Shown: positions 22,076-34,342, numbered from the stretch's first letter. The stretch: DNA of 64,000 nt from Channallabes apus (GCA_030522415.1 CM060109.1:5056655-5120654); one strand, 5' to 3'. Made by a program: numbers and translations. The notes: generated from the letters alone by a model not told the origin.

Positions 22076-23971
22076 CTCACCCGTAATTGTCAGGTAAAAT
22101 CTACTTAATTAAATTAACAATAAAATAAATCAAGTAAAAGTTACATAATTATACTTAATGCACAAATTACTTGATTATTTTAAATAAATCTAAAGTTAAT
22201 GCATTGTTGTATCAGCAGGAACCTTGATTTTATGAAATTACTATCATTTTGTTTTGTGAGATTTTCACTTACTTGGTTTTATCAATTTATATTACTCCCT
22301 ATAATAATGTAAACATTGCTAATTTATGTTTTGGAAAGAAACTTAAGTAATTATTTCATCTATATCTTTCATAAATCACACAACTAAAATATAATTAAAC
22401 AGTTTATTCACCAACATTACCAAATATTTGTGACATTCACAGTCTAGATCCAAGTTGTCTTTTTAATAAAAGTGCATTCAGCTAAATTTTGCATCCATAG
22501 AAAAAAACTGCACGGCACCAGGGCCTGAAATACTTGTTTTAAACAAAATTGTGTAAAATAATAAATAAATAAAATACAGCATTCATTTAGAAATAAAATG
22601 CAGCAGAAAATACTTTAAACAAACTGTAGAATAAACGTTAAAACGTAATAGCCCTCTGAAGCAGTGAAGTTGCAACTTTCAAATCAGCACTCTGGACTAG
22701 TGCACTTAAAAGTATGCCATTGAAACCTTAATGCATGAAAACATTTTAAGCTGAACATGTAAACACAACATGTAAACACTTGTAGTCAAGCCAAATCAAA
22801 TGTTTTAAGATGATAACTTCATCTTTAAAGCTTGCACTTTTGGTGATAGCTTAATCCCATCAAGTTCTAGAAGAACTTTCTGAAAATAGCCTCTCCTTCA
22901 AGGATTATGGATACACCAACCGGTTCTTCCCCTTCAACAGCACGGACGACAAGGATTTTAAGAAGGTGTCACTTCGTCTGTCCCCCTGCATAAAATTTAC
23001 AAGAAAATAAATCATTTATTTTGAGAAACAAAAAAAATCTGAATTGCTTCAACCTGTGCTGACTTCATTGAGAAAAAAATAATAATAAAAATAAATGATA
23101 ATAAAAAAATGACCATCACTTCATATACTTCATATTGTTAAACTTGGGTTAAATTGCTTTAGCACTAATCTTGCATCAGTAAAACATGGCATGAGATGGC
23201 TTTACAGTGTCAGGAAATCCTATGATGAATGCTGAGTTTGTATTTAAAGGGTTAGTCCAAACATGAAAATTCTTAATTAATAAGAAAACAATGCTTTACC
23301 AGGCAATCATCAAAGAGATCCTCTTCAGATTCACGTCTCATCTTTACACTTTGTTTCTGTGAAAATATTTACATTGTATCATTACATAATCTTTTATTCG
23401 TACAACTACATTTAGGCATTTTCTTCATCTTTTGTAAGTTTGCCTTTATCCAAAGCAAAGTACAAAAGAGGAAGGCATCAAGCATGTCAAGCAGTGCTAC
23501 TAACACAAAGTTTCTGACACCGTTAGAAAATACAAGATAGAACAGTGAGGGATTAAGGAAAAAGTGAGAAGCAAGAATCATGTGTGCAAAGATTAAGCAT
23601 GCAGGGTCACAGGATGACTCGACTTATTTTTATTGTCTGCAATGCGATTTAGACAAATTAGAACTGCGGTAAAGCCAGCCGCGGTTCAGAAAAACACGGT
23701 CAAGCCAGCCGCGATTGATTTTAGTGTGCGCACATATTACAGTGATTACGGTAGTTTCAGGACCGACACAGAGACAACGCGCTTTCAGAGCGCTTTTCAT
23801 TTAGACGCCCAGGACTGAGAGATAATACAACATGCTCGTCAATTTTTACTTGCTTATTTATTTGCATTTCTGCTTTAATATCCGTGTTATTTATTGGTGA
23901 CTTTGACGGTTGTCTGTTACAATATTTTTCTTAAATATTCACCATTCAAATAATTGTTTTATGTAGATAAG

Positions 23972-24471
23972 TGTCACGAAACCGAACGGAACGAGGTGAA
24001 TCCAAGTGCAGATGACGTGCCGCAATGTCAGGCGAGAGCGTGGTCGGAATGCGGAAGTCAATGCCGGGTGATCAGTCAGCGTAGCGTCTAAGCCAAATCG
24101 TAAAGCGGGAGCCGTGGTCAAAAGAGGAAGCGTTAATTCAAAACCGGGAGATCAAAGGGCGAGGCAAACAAATCCGAGACGAGAAACCGAAAGCGAAAAA
24201 CGAGAAACAAAGCGAACTTGGCAACGTGAGATCAAGGGAAAATAAACGCGAGAAGATCGGGGCATGAAAACACAAGATAATCCAGCGATTTGAGCAGCGC
24301 AGTGTGCGTGCTTAAATCACTGGAGAAATCAGCGTAGGGAATGGGAAACAGGTGAGCAGAAGGGGCGGAAACGGGGGCGTGAGAGCGCACGTGACGGCTA
24401 GACAACAACATGAGCGCGTGGGGAAGTGACAGCGTGGGAAAAGGATGGCCGACAGACCGTGACTCGTGACA
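23972..24471 (-). mobile_element. Solo LTR (Ty3/gypsy-type) with 5-bp TSD
   Basis: A 500-bp LTR with ends TGTCACG...CGTGACA, flanked by ATAAG at 23967-23971 and 24472-24476. It is the same family as the LTR at 35605-36109 (shared GCAACGTGA, ACACAAGATAATCCAGCGAT, CAGACCGTGACTCGTGACA), and its strand is taken from the gag at that locus. It formed by LTR-LTR recombination after integration. Confidence 0.93.
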
Positions 24472-24699
24472 ATAAGTTACAGCAGAATTCGTAGAAAACA
24501 GACAAAATAATGTATTTAGTCTTTCTAAATACCAGAATTGATTTTTATTTTGTTTTACTGTTCAAAAGTAGCAGTTATTCTTCAATGAATGTTTTCTATA
24601 ATGAGGATTAACGTCTGCTTTGGAAGAGAGGTCAAATAAACAAATGTTCACAATGGGGAAAAAAAGTTAAATAAAATACCTTTATTTCACTTCAGAGAC

Positions 24700-25175
24700 C
24701 TATGAAAAAATTAATTCTAGTAAGTATAAAACGCCATGGTCAGTTTTTATCCCATATAATGTACACACATTATATGATAAAAAAAAAAGTAGAAAAAAAC
24801 AATGATCAGTTCTTATTCAGGACGTCCCATACTATATACACACCAAATATGAAACTATTTTACTGCAGCATTTTTGAGATATTGGACATTATTACACTTT
24901 AAAGGGGTATAAAGACCCCATTTCTAATAAGTAGAAAAAAACAATGATCAGTTCTTATTCAGGATGTCCCATACTATATACACACCACATATGAAACTAT
25001 TTTACTGCAGCATTTTTCAGATATGGGGCATTATTACATTTTAAAGGGGTATAAAGACCCCATTTCTAATAAGTAGAAAAAAACAATGATCAGTTCTTAT
25101 TCAGGACGTCCCATACTATATACACACCACATATGAAACTATTTTACTGCAGCATTTTTCAGATATGGGGCATTC
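24700..25175 (+). repeat. 142-bp tandem repeat array in spacer
   Basis: The unit marker GTAGAAAAAAACAATGATCA starts at 24789, 24931 and 25073, a period of exactly 142. A more diverged partial unit precedes from about 24700. The last unit stops after 103 bases exactly where the right palindrome arm begins. Units differ by a few substitutions. Confidence 0.95.
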
Positions 25176-28100
25176 TCTCTGTGTCGGTCCTGAAACTACC
25201 GTAATCACTGTAATATGTGCGCACACTAAAATCAATCGCGGCTGGCTTGACCGTGTTTTTCTGAACCGCGGCTGGCTTTACCGCAGTTCTAATTTGTCTA
25301 AATCGCATTGCAGACAATAAAAATAAGTCGAGTCATCCTGTGACCCTGCATGCTTAATCTTTGCACACATGATTCTTGCTTCTCACTTTTTCCTTAATCC
25401 CTCACTGTTCTATCTTGTATTTTCTAACGGTGTCAGAAACTTTGTGTTAGTAGCACTGCTTGACATGCTTGATGCCTTCCTCTTTTGTACTTTGCTTTGG
25501 ATAAAGGCAAACTTACAAAAGATGAAGAAAATGCCTAAATGTAGTTGTACGAATAAAAGATTATGTAATGATACAATGTAAATATTTTCACAGAAACAAA
25601 GTGTAAAGATGAGACGTGAATCTGAAGAGGATCTCTTTGATGATTGCCTGGTAAAGCATTGTTTTCTTATTAATTAAGAATTTTCATGTTTGGACTAACC
25701 CTTTAAATACAAACTCAGCATTCATCATAGGATTTCCTGACACTGTAAAGCCATCTCATGCCATGTTTTACTGATGCAAGATTAGTGCTAAAGCAATTTA
25801 ACCCAAGTTTAACAATATGAAGTATATGAAGTGATGGTCATTTTTTTATTATCATTTATTTTTATTATTATTTTTTTCTCAATGAAGTCAGCACAGGTTG
25901 AAGCAATTCAGATTTTTTTTGTTTCTCAAAATAAATGATTTATTTTCTTGTAAATTTTATGCAGGGGGACAGACGAAGTGACACCTTCTTAAAATCCTTG
26001 TCGTCCGTGCTGTTGAAGGGGAAGAACCGGTTGGTGTATCCATAATCCTTGAAGGAGAGGCTATTTTCAGAAAGTTCTTCTAGAACTTGATGGGATTAAG
26101 CTATCACCAAAAGTGCAAGCTTTAAAGATGAAGTTATCATCTTAAAACATTTGATTTGGCTTGACTACAAGTGTTTACATGTTGTGTTTACATGTTCAGC
26201 TTAAAATGTTTTCATGCATTAAGGTTTCAATGGCATACTTTTAAGTGCACTAGTCCAGAGTGCTGATTTGAAAGTTGCAACTTCACTGCTTCAGAGGGCT
26301 ATTACGTTTTAACGTTTATTCTACAGTTTGTTTAAAGTATTTTCTGCTGCATTTTATTTCTAAATGAATGCTGTATTTTATTTATTTATTATTTTACACA
26401 ATTTTGTTTAAAACAAGTATTTCAGGCCCTGGTGCCGTGCAGTTTTTTTCTATGGATGCAAAATTTAGCTGAATGCACTTTTATTAAAAAGACAACTTGG
26501 ATCTAGACTGTGAATGTCACAAATATTTGGTAATGTTGGTGAATAAACTGTTTAATTATATTTTAGTTGTGTGATTTATGAAAGATATAGATGAAATAAT
26601 TACTTAAGTTTCTTTCCAAAACATAAATTAGCAATGTTTACATTATTATAGGGAGTAATATAAATTGATAAAACCAAGTAAGTGAAAATCTCACAAAACA
26701 AAATGATAGTAATTTCATAAAATCAAGGTTCCTGCTGATACAACAATGCATTAACTTTAGATTTATTTAAAATAATCAAGTAATTTGTGCATTAAGTATA
26801 ATTATGTAACTTTTACTTGATTTATTTTATTGTTAATTTAATTAAGTAGATTTTACCTGACAATTACGGGTGAGTTTGTTTGTAGCATGCAGTAAAGTGT
26901 ATGTGACACAAAAATATATATTTGTAATATCGTGCAATCTCTGCTATCCGCTAGCAAACTTGAGCGATTCTTTAATTTTTTATATAATATAAAGTATGTT
27001 TACCGTATAAACTTTCTATGTACGGGTCCAATCAGAAAAATTTAACCAGAAAACAGCATATTACATTGATTACATTGTCCTGAGGCTGGACAATGGAATA
27101 AACTGTGGGATAAACTGTAGAACTGAACAGAATTTTTTTTTCCATGTGACTTGAAAAGCCTTCCATCTAGTTAAATATAAATATTAAAACTCTGATCATG
27201 TTATCTAGTTTACTTTCGTGTTTTCGCTACATAAATAAGACAGTAGGTTCTCTATTCAACCCCTTAAAATTTCAAATGTAATCTAAAAATGGCCTAGCTT
27301 GTACAGGCTACTATACGCTCATCAGCAGTCGGCGCCCCGCTGTAACCAGCAGATCAAAGGAGCAGTTATCGGCTGACACGTAGCCTTCTGAGTTTGGAGA
27401 CCCACAGAACCCCCACTGTAATTCCCCCATCTCACCTTTCATTCACATAAGGTGTGAAGTTGTCAAACCGGTTTCCGGGAATGGGGTAGAATTGGGGGGT
27501 TTTAAAACAAACGAGCAGGCGTCTCTGCCTAAAATGTTTTTCGCCAGCAAAACACCTTTCTCCTCTCTCTCTCTCTCTCTCTCACTATATATATATATAT
27601 ATAGTTAATTCAGGGCTATTTATGATGGAGACACCTTTTTCCGCTGCGTGTATTCATTCACAGGCTGCAGAGCACGCACAGAGAAATAGGAGACTGTGGT
27701 GTATGAGTGGATTGGAGAGAAGAGAGCTGTTCAGTTACTATAAAATATATATATATAAACATAATATGATCTTTTTGAGTTATAATGTTTTTTTTAATTA
27801 TTCATAAGAAAACCTTTCAGTTTTGTAAATATTCTAGTTATAGTGTGTTATGTTTTTCTTTAGGTTAAACGGTTTTGAGAATTAGACCATCCAGCTAAGA
27901 TAAATATTATGTCGTTGATTGATAAAATCTGGATTAAGGATAATTTATTTTATTTAATTTGTATTTTTCACCTCCCCCCCCTGAGGGATTGCCACCTTAT
28001 TGTGGTCAGGGGGTTTGCGTGCCACAGTGACCTTAAGAGCTATACCAACAGGAGCTTAGTCTTTGGAGGTGGGGGATGCATGTTGAAATGCAGACTTTTT

Positions 28101-29399
28101 AACCCAAGACTATATAAGTTTTTACAGTACTTAGATAAGGGGGAATCAAAAACTGCCCCCAAAAATGTTTTACTGCAAGTTTGAAAAACCCACTCTCACA
28201 TCACCTAACACACACACAAATTATTTGCAAACCGGTTTCGCTGACACTTTGAGTGTAATTCATAAATTTACTGAACATATTCAAATAAACACACCATACG
28301 GCAAATAAATCATCTCAAAGCGTTTATTTTTTGGGTCATAAATGCAGTGTTCATTTACATTCCTGTGTGTCCATGTTACGTCAGAGGACATGCGCCGATG
28401 TTTATCTCACATTCCAATAAGAGAGAGATTACTCACTCCCAAAGTTTTTTGCGCCGTATTTCGATTTTTAAAAAAGTTGCTCATTTTCACCACGAACACG
28501 GATGAGTCTTCGGGTTTCCTCAGCCGTCCATATACAGAATATAAATTACAAAACTGTGGTCACGTTGCAATAAGTAAGAATAGTGTAAGCAAAACAATAG
28601 TGTATGGCCGTAAGCAAAACAAACAATGCGTTATCAAATGCTCGGCAAAATGCCGTGCTACTGAACTTTCATATTTGTTTGTAGCATGCAGTAAAGTGTA
28701 TGTGACATAAAAATATATATTTGTAATATTGTGCAATATGTGCTATCCGCTAGCAAACTTTAGCGATTTTTTTTGCAAACGTTTCTTTACAGAACATCAC
28801 CATAAACACAGACACAAGACTAAAGGTAATATACATATAATGAAAACTTGTCATAAAAATCTTTATTAATGGCAAAAATGACTTAACATTTATGGGTCTG
28901 TTTGCTCGAGTGAGCAGCCATGTTGAAAACTTCGCTTAGCCCTTCGTTTGAAGTGAGGTCCTGAAAAATCTTCGTTTGGAGGGCTATCTGGCCCTTCCCC
29001 CCTCCCCCTCCCCCTACACCTCCAACCAAAAGAGAAATGAGACACCTCTACCCCTGCACGTGAACGCGCCAAATGGAAGGGTAGGGGGAAGGGTTGGGAT
29101 TCAGCCTTAATATTGGAGCAATAAAATTTACTTAAAATCTGTGTCCAAATTGTTATGAGGATTTTATCAAGTAAATCTTACAAGTTCTTTTTTTCAGTGC
29201 ATGGGTGAACACGATGTTTTAAGAATTTAATTATATATATATATTTTTATTGTGTGTGTGTGTGTGTGACCGGTGCAACTCACACGTCCTATTCCATTGT
29301 CATTCATACTGCCGTAGTTTTTAGAGCCCTAAAAAAGCATTCGCTAGTAAGTAAGTAAATAAAAGACAAATGAATAAATAGTTTTAAATTATATATATA

Positions 29400-31020
29400 C
29401 AGGGGCGTAGATTTAGGGTGGACGGAGGGGATGTGTCCCCACCAATATCCTCCGACCATTGAAATGTCCCCACCAATAATTTAATCCACTTTTTTTTTAA
29501 ATCGTTCTGTCAACATTAACCTAGACACGCAGAAAGGGATAAATCACGTTCTCTCCTTGAGTCCTCCCGCCCCCAAAACACATATGAACATTTTGATTGG
29601 CTGTGCCTTTCCCTGCCATCATGTGATAGACGATTGGCTGCGTTCAGACACAAGCAGCGCCAAATGCAGTGGACTCACATTCAGTACAGCAGGCCAGGAT
29701 ATAGTCTGTGAATACGGACGTAAAACTAACAGCAGATTAAACAGCTAAATGTAAAAGTATAAATATGATCCCTGTCAGTCTCCTAATCTAGTGACTGTTT
29801 GTCAGAAATCAGTATTGTGAAAGAAATTGATAAACTAATATACTAATATTGCCATATGGCTAGAATTTTGTTGACACCAATAGACAATCCACTTCATAAA
29901 AATAGTTTTTAAAATGCATTCACTTACTTGGCGAACATTAATGATTTGATTCGAGGTTTGCACACTAAGACTCAGAAAAAGTGAAATAAAATGATTGCTG
30001 TTTAAATGGCATGTGTTTATCCTGTTTTGTCAGGTAACAGAACCTAAACACCTGTGCTGTATATCAGACAGCGATGGAGAGAGTGTAGATTACACACAGG
30101 TGCTCTCTAGTCATTAGCACTCATCAGGCAATGTCTATGGCCAACTGACTGCACTCAGACCAAAGGGGGCTGAATAATTACACACAACCCACTTTTCAGT
30201 TATTTATTTAAAAAAAAAATTTTTTTTTGAAATCATGTATGATTTTCGTTCCACTTCTCGCGTGTACACCACTTTGTATTGGTCTTTCACGTGGAATTCC
30301 AATAAATTTGATTCATGTTTGTGGCTGTAATGTGACAAAATGTGGAAAAGTTCACGGGGGGCGAATACTTTTGCAAGCCACTGTAGTTGTCCTGAGATTT
30401 AACATTGTTACCAATAATAGGCTGAGGCATTCTCTGTCCATGCTCATAAGGAATCCCTCAATGTTTTTCAATTAGGGGACAGAAGCAGATCAGTCATGTT
30501 GTAGTTCAGGTGAAGAGGCGAGTTCACAGGAGGTCAATCTGAATGTTGATTATACAGTATATAACATATAATATGTGTGCGTGTATTATACATGTTGATT
30601 ATACTAATATTTAGCATTATGAGGAGTGATAGGCTGAGGATGTAAGTGATTCATTAGTGTTTTTGGCAAAAGTTTTGAACTGACATTTCACTTTTTTGTC
30701 ACGCTATTTCATCAGGTGGCAATGCTGTCCGGTCCTAGTGCAGTCAGAGGGGAAGAGTTAGGGTCAAAGCCATTGTTCACCCCCAAAAAAACTTTACTCA
30801 CTATTTACTCCTTAAGTGGTTCCAAACTTTAATGATTTTCTTTATTTTGTTGAATACAAAATAAGATATTGGGGAAAAAAGCTGAAAACATTGACTTCCG
30901 TAGCAGGAAAAACAAATACTATGTAAATCAATGATTACAGGTTTTCAGCATTCTACAAAATATCATCTTTAGTGTTTATCAGAAGAAAAAAAGAACAGCC
31001 TGGACAATATTGATGTCAAA
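29400..31020. mobile_element. Truncated CAGGGGCGTAG-type element (right arm)
   Basis: Begins CAGGGGCGTAGATTTAGGGT at 29400 and mirrors 19544 down to 17918. The last 374 bp and the second terminal repeat, present in the left copy (17544-17917), are missing because the palindrome breakpoint lies here. Confidence 0.6.
30161..30383 (-). repeat. Tc1-family terminal fragment in right arm
   Basis: Mirror of 18556-18778; ends ...TTTGCAAGCCACTG at 30383 followed by TA. Confidence 0.75.
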
Positions 31021-31044
31021 GGGGATTGGGGGATGGGGTATTAG

Positions 31045-31818
31045 TTGGAGTCATTCTGGGTTATTTACAGAGAGTTGGGTAGTTTTTGTGTAACCCAGCT
31101 GTTGGGTTGAAGTTTGCTCGGCCCCTCCCCCAAAATTTACCGGTGGATTCATGTCGTAATGTTGCTATGAAATAGCGAGGCCTACCTGAAAAGTCATAGA
31201 CAGTGTTTGTATGTTAAAATGAGACCAGGGCTGGATAGTTTTGTTCTTCAGAAAAGATATCTGAAGTCACAGAGAGATCCTGCTCTGTAGAAGCTGCCTC
31301 AGTCTATTTGTGCAATTACTCCATCCCGCCCTTATCAATGATAGTATAGTAATGATGTCGCTGTTGATTATCTGTTCTTGTGCTTTTGAAAAATAAATAT
31401 TTTTTTCTAAGAACATGTAATAGGATGGTGTTTATTGCATATATGTATGTTTTTTTGTAATAGGCAAGTATATCAAAATAATTTAACTGTTTAATAGACA
31501 TGGGTGTTTTTTTTGCAGATTCACTGTAAAACATGAAAATACAGTAATAATAACCTATTTGTGAGGTAGAATTAACCCAACATTCCAGTTAAAATGAACC
31601 AACAAACCCCAAACATATGGGTAGAACATTTGAACCATTTATGTGGTAGAATTAACCCAGCATTATAGTTAAATATGACCTAGCATTTGGATTGAATATT
31701 TAACCCATCTTGCTGGGTTAAATTAACCCAGCATTTAGTTAGTCCTATATTTACCCAGCAGCTGGGTTAAAAACTAAAAACAACCCAGATTGTTTTTAAC
31801 CCAGCATTTTTTAGGGTA
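31045..31818. repeat. MITE-like repeat with 'AACCCAGCAT' motif
   Basis: Motifs TTAACCCAGCATTT and CTGGGTTAAA recur in both orientations between 31045-31090 and 31560-31815, and the right end reads AACCCAGCATTTTTTAGGGT before a TA run. This texture is typical of a teleost MITE. The exact left end was not found. Confidence 0.5.
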
Positions 31819-31842
31819 TATATATATATATATATATATATA

Positions 31843-33464
31843 CAGTGGTGTGAAAAACTATTTGCCCCCTTCCTGATTTCTTATTCTTTTGTATGTTTGT
31901 CACACTTAAATGTTTCTGCTCATCAAAAACCGTTAACTATTAGTCAAAGATAACATAACTGAACACAAAATGCAGTTTTTAAATGAACGTTTACGTTATT
32001 AAGGGAGAAAAAAACTCCAAATGTACATGGCCCTGTGTGAAAAAGTGATTGCCCCCCCTTGTTAAAAAATAACTTAACTGTGGTTTATCACACCTGAGTT
32101 CAATTTCTGTAGTCACCCCCAGGCCTGATTACTGCCACACCTGTTTCAATCAAGAAATCACTTAAATAGGAGCTACCTGACAAAGAGAAGTAGACCAAAA
32201 GCACCTCAAAAGCTAGACATCATGCCAAGATCCAAAGAAATTCAGGAACAAATGAGAACAAAAGTAATTGAGATCTATCAGTCTGGTAAAGGTTATAAAG
32301 CCATTTCTAAAGCTTTGGGACTCCAGCGAACCACAGTGAGAGCCATTATCCACAAATGGCAAAAACATGGAACAGTGGTGAACCTTCCCAGGAGTGGCCG
32401 GCCGACCAAAATTACCCCAAGAGCGCAGAGACAACTCATCCGAGAGGCCACAAAAGACCCCAGGACAACATCTAAAGAACTGCAGGCCTCACTCGCCTCA
32501 ATTAAGGTCAGTGTTCACGACTCCACCATAAGAAAGAGACTGGGCAAAAACGGCCTGCATGGCAGATTTCCAAGGCGCAAACCACTTTTAAGCAAAAAGA
32601 ACATTAAGGCTCGTCTCAATTTTGCTAAAAAAACATCTCAATGATTGCCAAGACTTTTGGGAAAATACCTTGTGGACCGACGAGACAAAAGTTTAACTTT
32701 TTGGAAGGTGCGTGTCCCGTTACATCTGGCGTAAAAGTAACACAGCATTTCAGAAAAAGAACATCATACCAACAGTAAAATATGGTGGTGGTAGTGTGAT
32801 GGTCTGGGGTTGTTTTGCTGCTTCAGGACCTGGAAGGCTTGCTGTGATAGATGGAACCATGAATTCTACTGTCTACCAAAAAATCCTGAAGGAGAATGTC
32901 CGGCTATCTGTTCGTCAACTCAAGCTGAAGCGATCTTGGGTGCTGCATCAGGTCAATGACCCAAAACACACCAGCAAATCCACCTCTGAACGGCTGAAGA
33001 AAAACAAAATGAAGACTTTGGAGTGGCCTAGTCAAAGTCCTGACCTGAATCCTATTGAGATGTTGTGGCATGACCATAAAAAGGCTGTTCATGCTAGAAA
33101 ACCCTCAAATAAAGCTGAATTACAACAATTCTGCAAAGATGAGTGGGCCAAAATTCCTCCAGAGCGCTGTAAAAGACTCGTTGCAAGTTATCGCAAACGC
33201 TTGATTGCAGTTATTGCTGCTAAGGGTGGCCCAACCAGTTATTAGGTTCAGGGGGCAATTACTTTTTCACACAGGGCCATGTAGGTTTGGATTTTTTTTT
33301 CTTCCTAAATAATAAAACCCCTCATTTAAAAACTGCATTTTGTGTTTACTTGTGTTATCTTTGACTAATAGTTAAATGTGTTTGATGATCAGAAACATTT
33401 TGTGTGACAAACATGCAAAAGAATAAGAAATCAGGAGGGGGGCAAATAGTTTTTCACACCACTG
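31843..33464 (+). mobile_element. Full-length Tc1/mariner element 2 with TA TSD
   Basis: 1622 bp from CAGTGGTGTGAAAAACTATT to the inverse AATAGTTTTTCACACCACTG, flanked by TA at 31841-31842 and 33465-33466 within (TA)n tracts. Terminal repeats continue inward for about 150 bp (AAACTGCATTTTGTG block). It encodes one transposase, now broken. Confidence 0.96.
32222..33245 (+). pseudogene. Tc1-like transposase, full length but inactivated
   Basis: The first frame (32222-32644) encodes the bipartite paired-like helix-turn-helix domains (AISKALGLQRTTVRAIIHKW; GRPTKITPRAQRQL; DSTIRKRLGKNGLHGR). An extra A in the run near 32630 shifts the frame, and the out-of-frame continuation still shows WTDET, the first catalytic Asp, followed by TAA in the next codons. 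The second frame (to 33245) has VKYGGGSVMVWGCFAASGPG, then HQVNDPKHTS where active relatives have QDN (catalytic Asp replaced by Val), then SPDLNPIEMLW with the Glu and a GGPTSY terminus. It carries a frameshift, a stop and a missing catalytic residue, so it is dead; total length is near the usual 340 codons. Intact inverted repeats mean it might still be mobilised in trans. Confidence 0.94.
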
Positions 33465-33484
33465 TATATATATATATATATATA

Positions 33485-33765
33485 CACACACAGACATGCG
33501 TGTGTCATTTTAATTCAAATGAACATTTTAATGCTTTCTGATCTGTGCATGGGCGTCAACTCGCACGTTCTGTAATGTTCCATTGTCTTTTAGAGCCCAT
33601 TACTAAAGCATTCGCTAGTTATCCAGCTGATATGCAAGTTAATCTGCATTTGAAAAGGACTAAAAATGTGCAAAATCAACCTGAATCTCTCTAAGTAAGT
33701 AAGCAAATCAAAGATAAACGAATAAATAGCTTTCAATTGTATTTCGGCATAGCATACACTGTAAA
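33485..33765 (-). repeat. Diverged copy of a local repeat
   Basis: 33485-33535 is the inverse of about 15465-15515 (CATTTTAATTCAAATGAACA). 33560-33740 resembles 29285-29395 (AGCATTCGCTAG ... AAGTAAGTAA ... GAATAAATAG). The same unit therefore occurs left of the palindrome, in both arms and here. Confidence 0.6.
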
Positions 33766-34340
33766 AAAAATAATCATGAGGCTTGTAATTTTCATTAAAA
33801 AAAATGTATGTAATAATTAAAAATAATGTGCATATTTCATTTTGAAAAATGGTTTTCTGTGTTTTTTATAATATATTGAGAACATTTCACTAATAAAATT
33901 AAGAAATAAAATGTACCTATTTTTTTAAGGAAATGAGTGCAATTTTTAGGCTTAATTTGAGGAAGAAGTAAGTTAAGAAGTAAGTTAAGCCCCTTACTAA
34001 TTTTTAGGATTTATTTTGATTTCTTAAATAAGCTTGAATAAGGTTTCGCGCGGTGGCCGTAAGTACGGTTCATTATGATTCACGGAGAGTTTTTGGCGCT
34101 GTGAGTACGTTTCCATCTTTCCGCGCCGGTCCTCGCGAAAGCTTACAGAACCGGACCTTACAGAACTTCGTGGAGCTCCAGCGGAACGTCGGCGGGCAAT
34201 CGCGCTGACTCACGGTGCCTGACACCGCATCTGAGTCATATGGGATGCATACGGGAAATAGGGTTTACGTTTACCAGAACTGGGCAGGTTCGGTGAACTT
34301 TGATGGTTCCAGAGGGAAAAATGCACTACCGTCGAATCTG
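33766..34340. other. Gene-free; AT-rich then abruptly GC-rich
   Basis: AT-rich to about 34040, then GC-rich to the gypsy fragment. The GC-rich part may be internal gypsy sequence too decayed to translate; I see no RT motif in it. Confidence 0.5.
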
Positions 34341-34342
34341 CG

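Larger units (their letters stand above)
17918..23774 (+). repeat. Left arm of giant palindrome
   Basis: This 5857-bp arm is the inverse of 25176-31020, found by matching mirrored sequence and five mirrored frames whose coordinates sum to 48928-48950. The outer edge reads TTTGACATCAATATTGTCC at 17918; the inner edge GGACCGACACAGAGA ends at 23774. Frames in the two arms differ by 3 residues in 428, so identity is about 99% or better outside a few indels (near 19920 and 21285). The arm contains only non-coding DNA and repeats, and the direction of change implies this arm is the original. Confidence 0.97.
23775..25175. other. Palindrome spacer
   Basis: 1401 bp lacking dyad symmetry between the arms. 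It holds a solo LTR (23972-24471) and a 142-bp tandem repeat that runs up to the inner edge of the right arm. No gene. Confidence 0.95.
25176..31020 (-). repeat. Right arm of giant palindrome
   Basis: 5845-bp inverse copy of 17918-23774. It starts abruptly inside a 142-bp tandem unit and ends abruptly at 31020 inside the CAGGGGCGTAG-type element, with unrelated sequence beyond. Differences from the left arm include a 20-odd-bp insertion near 29000-29025 and an altered segment near 27635-27645. Both edges cut pre-existing repeats, so this arm is probably the derived copy. Confidence 0.97.

Noticed and set aside
24700..25175. Possible CRISPR-like array
   Set aside because: Whole 142-bp units repeat without unique spacers, and the genome is vertebrate.
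20218..28710. Mirrored open frames of 60-122 codons in both palindrome arms (e.g. 20586-20218 minus and 28342-28710 plus)
   Set aside because: Conservation between arms only reflects the duplication. No signal peptide, domain, or similarity was recognised, and the frames lie in repeat sequence.
17918..31020. Palindrome as an arm-to-arm read artefact such as a missed hairpin adapter
   Set aside because: Such artefacts lack a 1.4-kb unique spacer and independent substitutions and indels; not fully excluded without reads.
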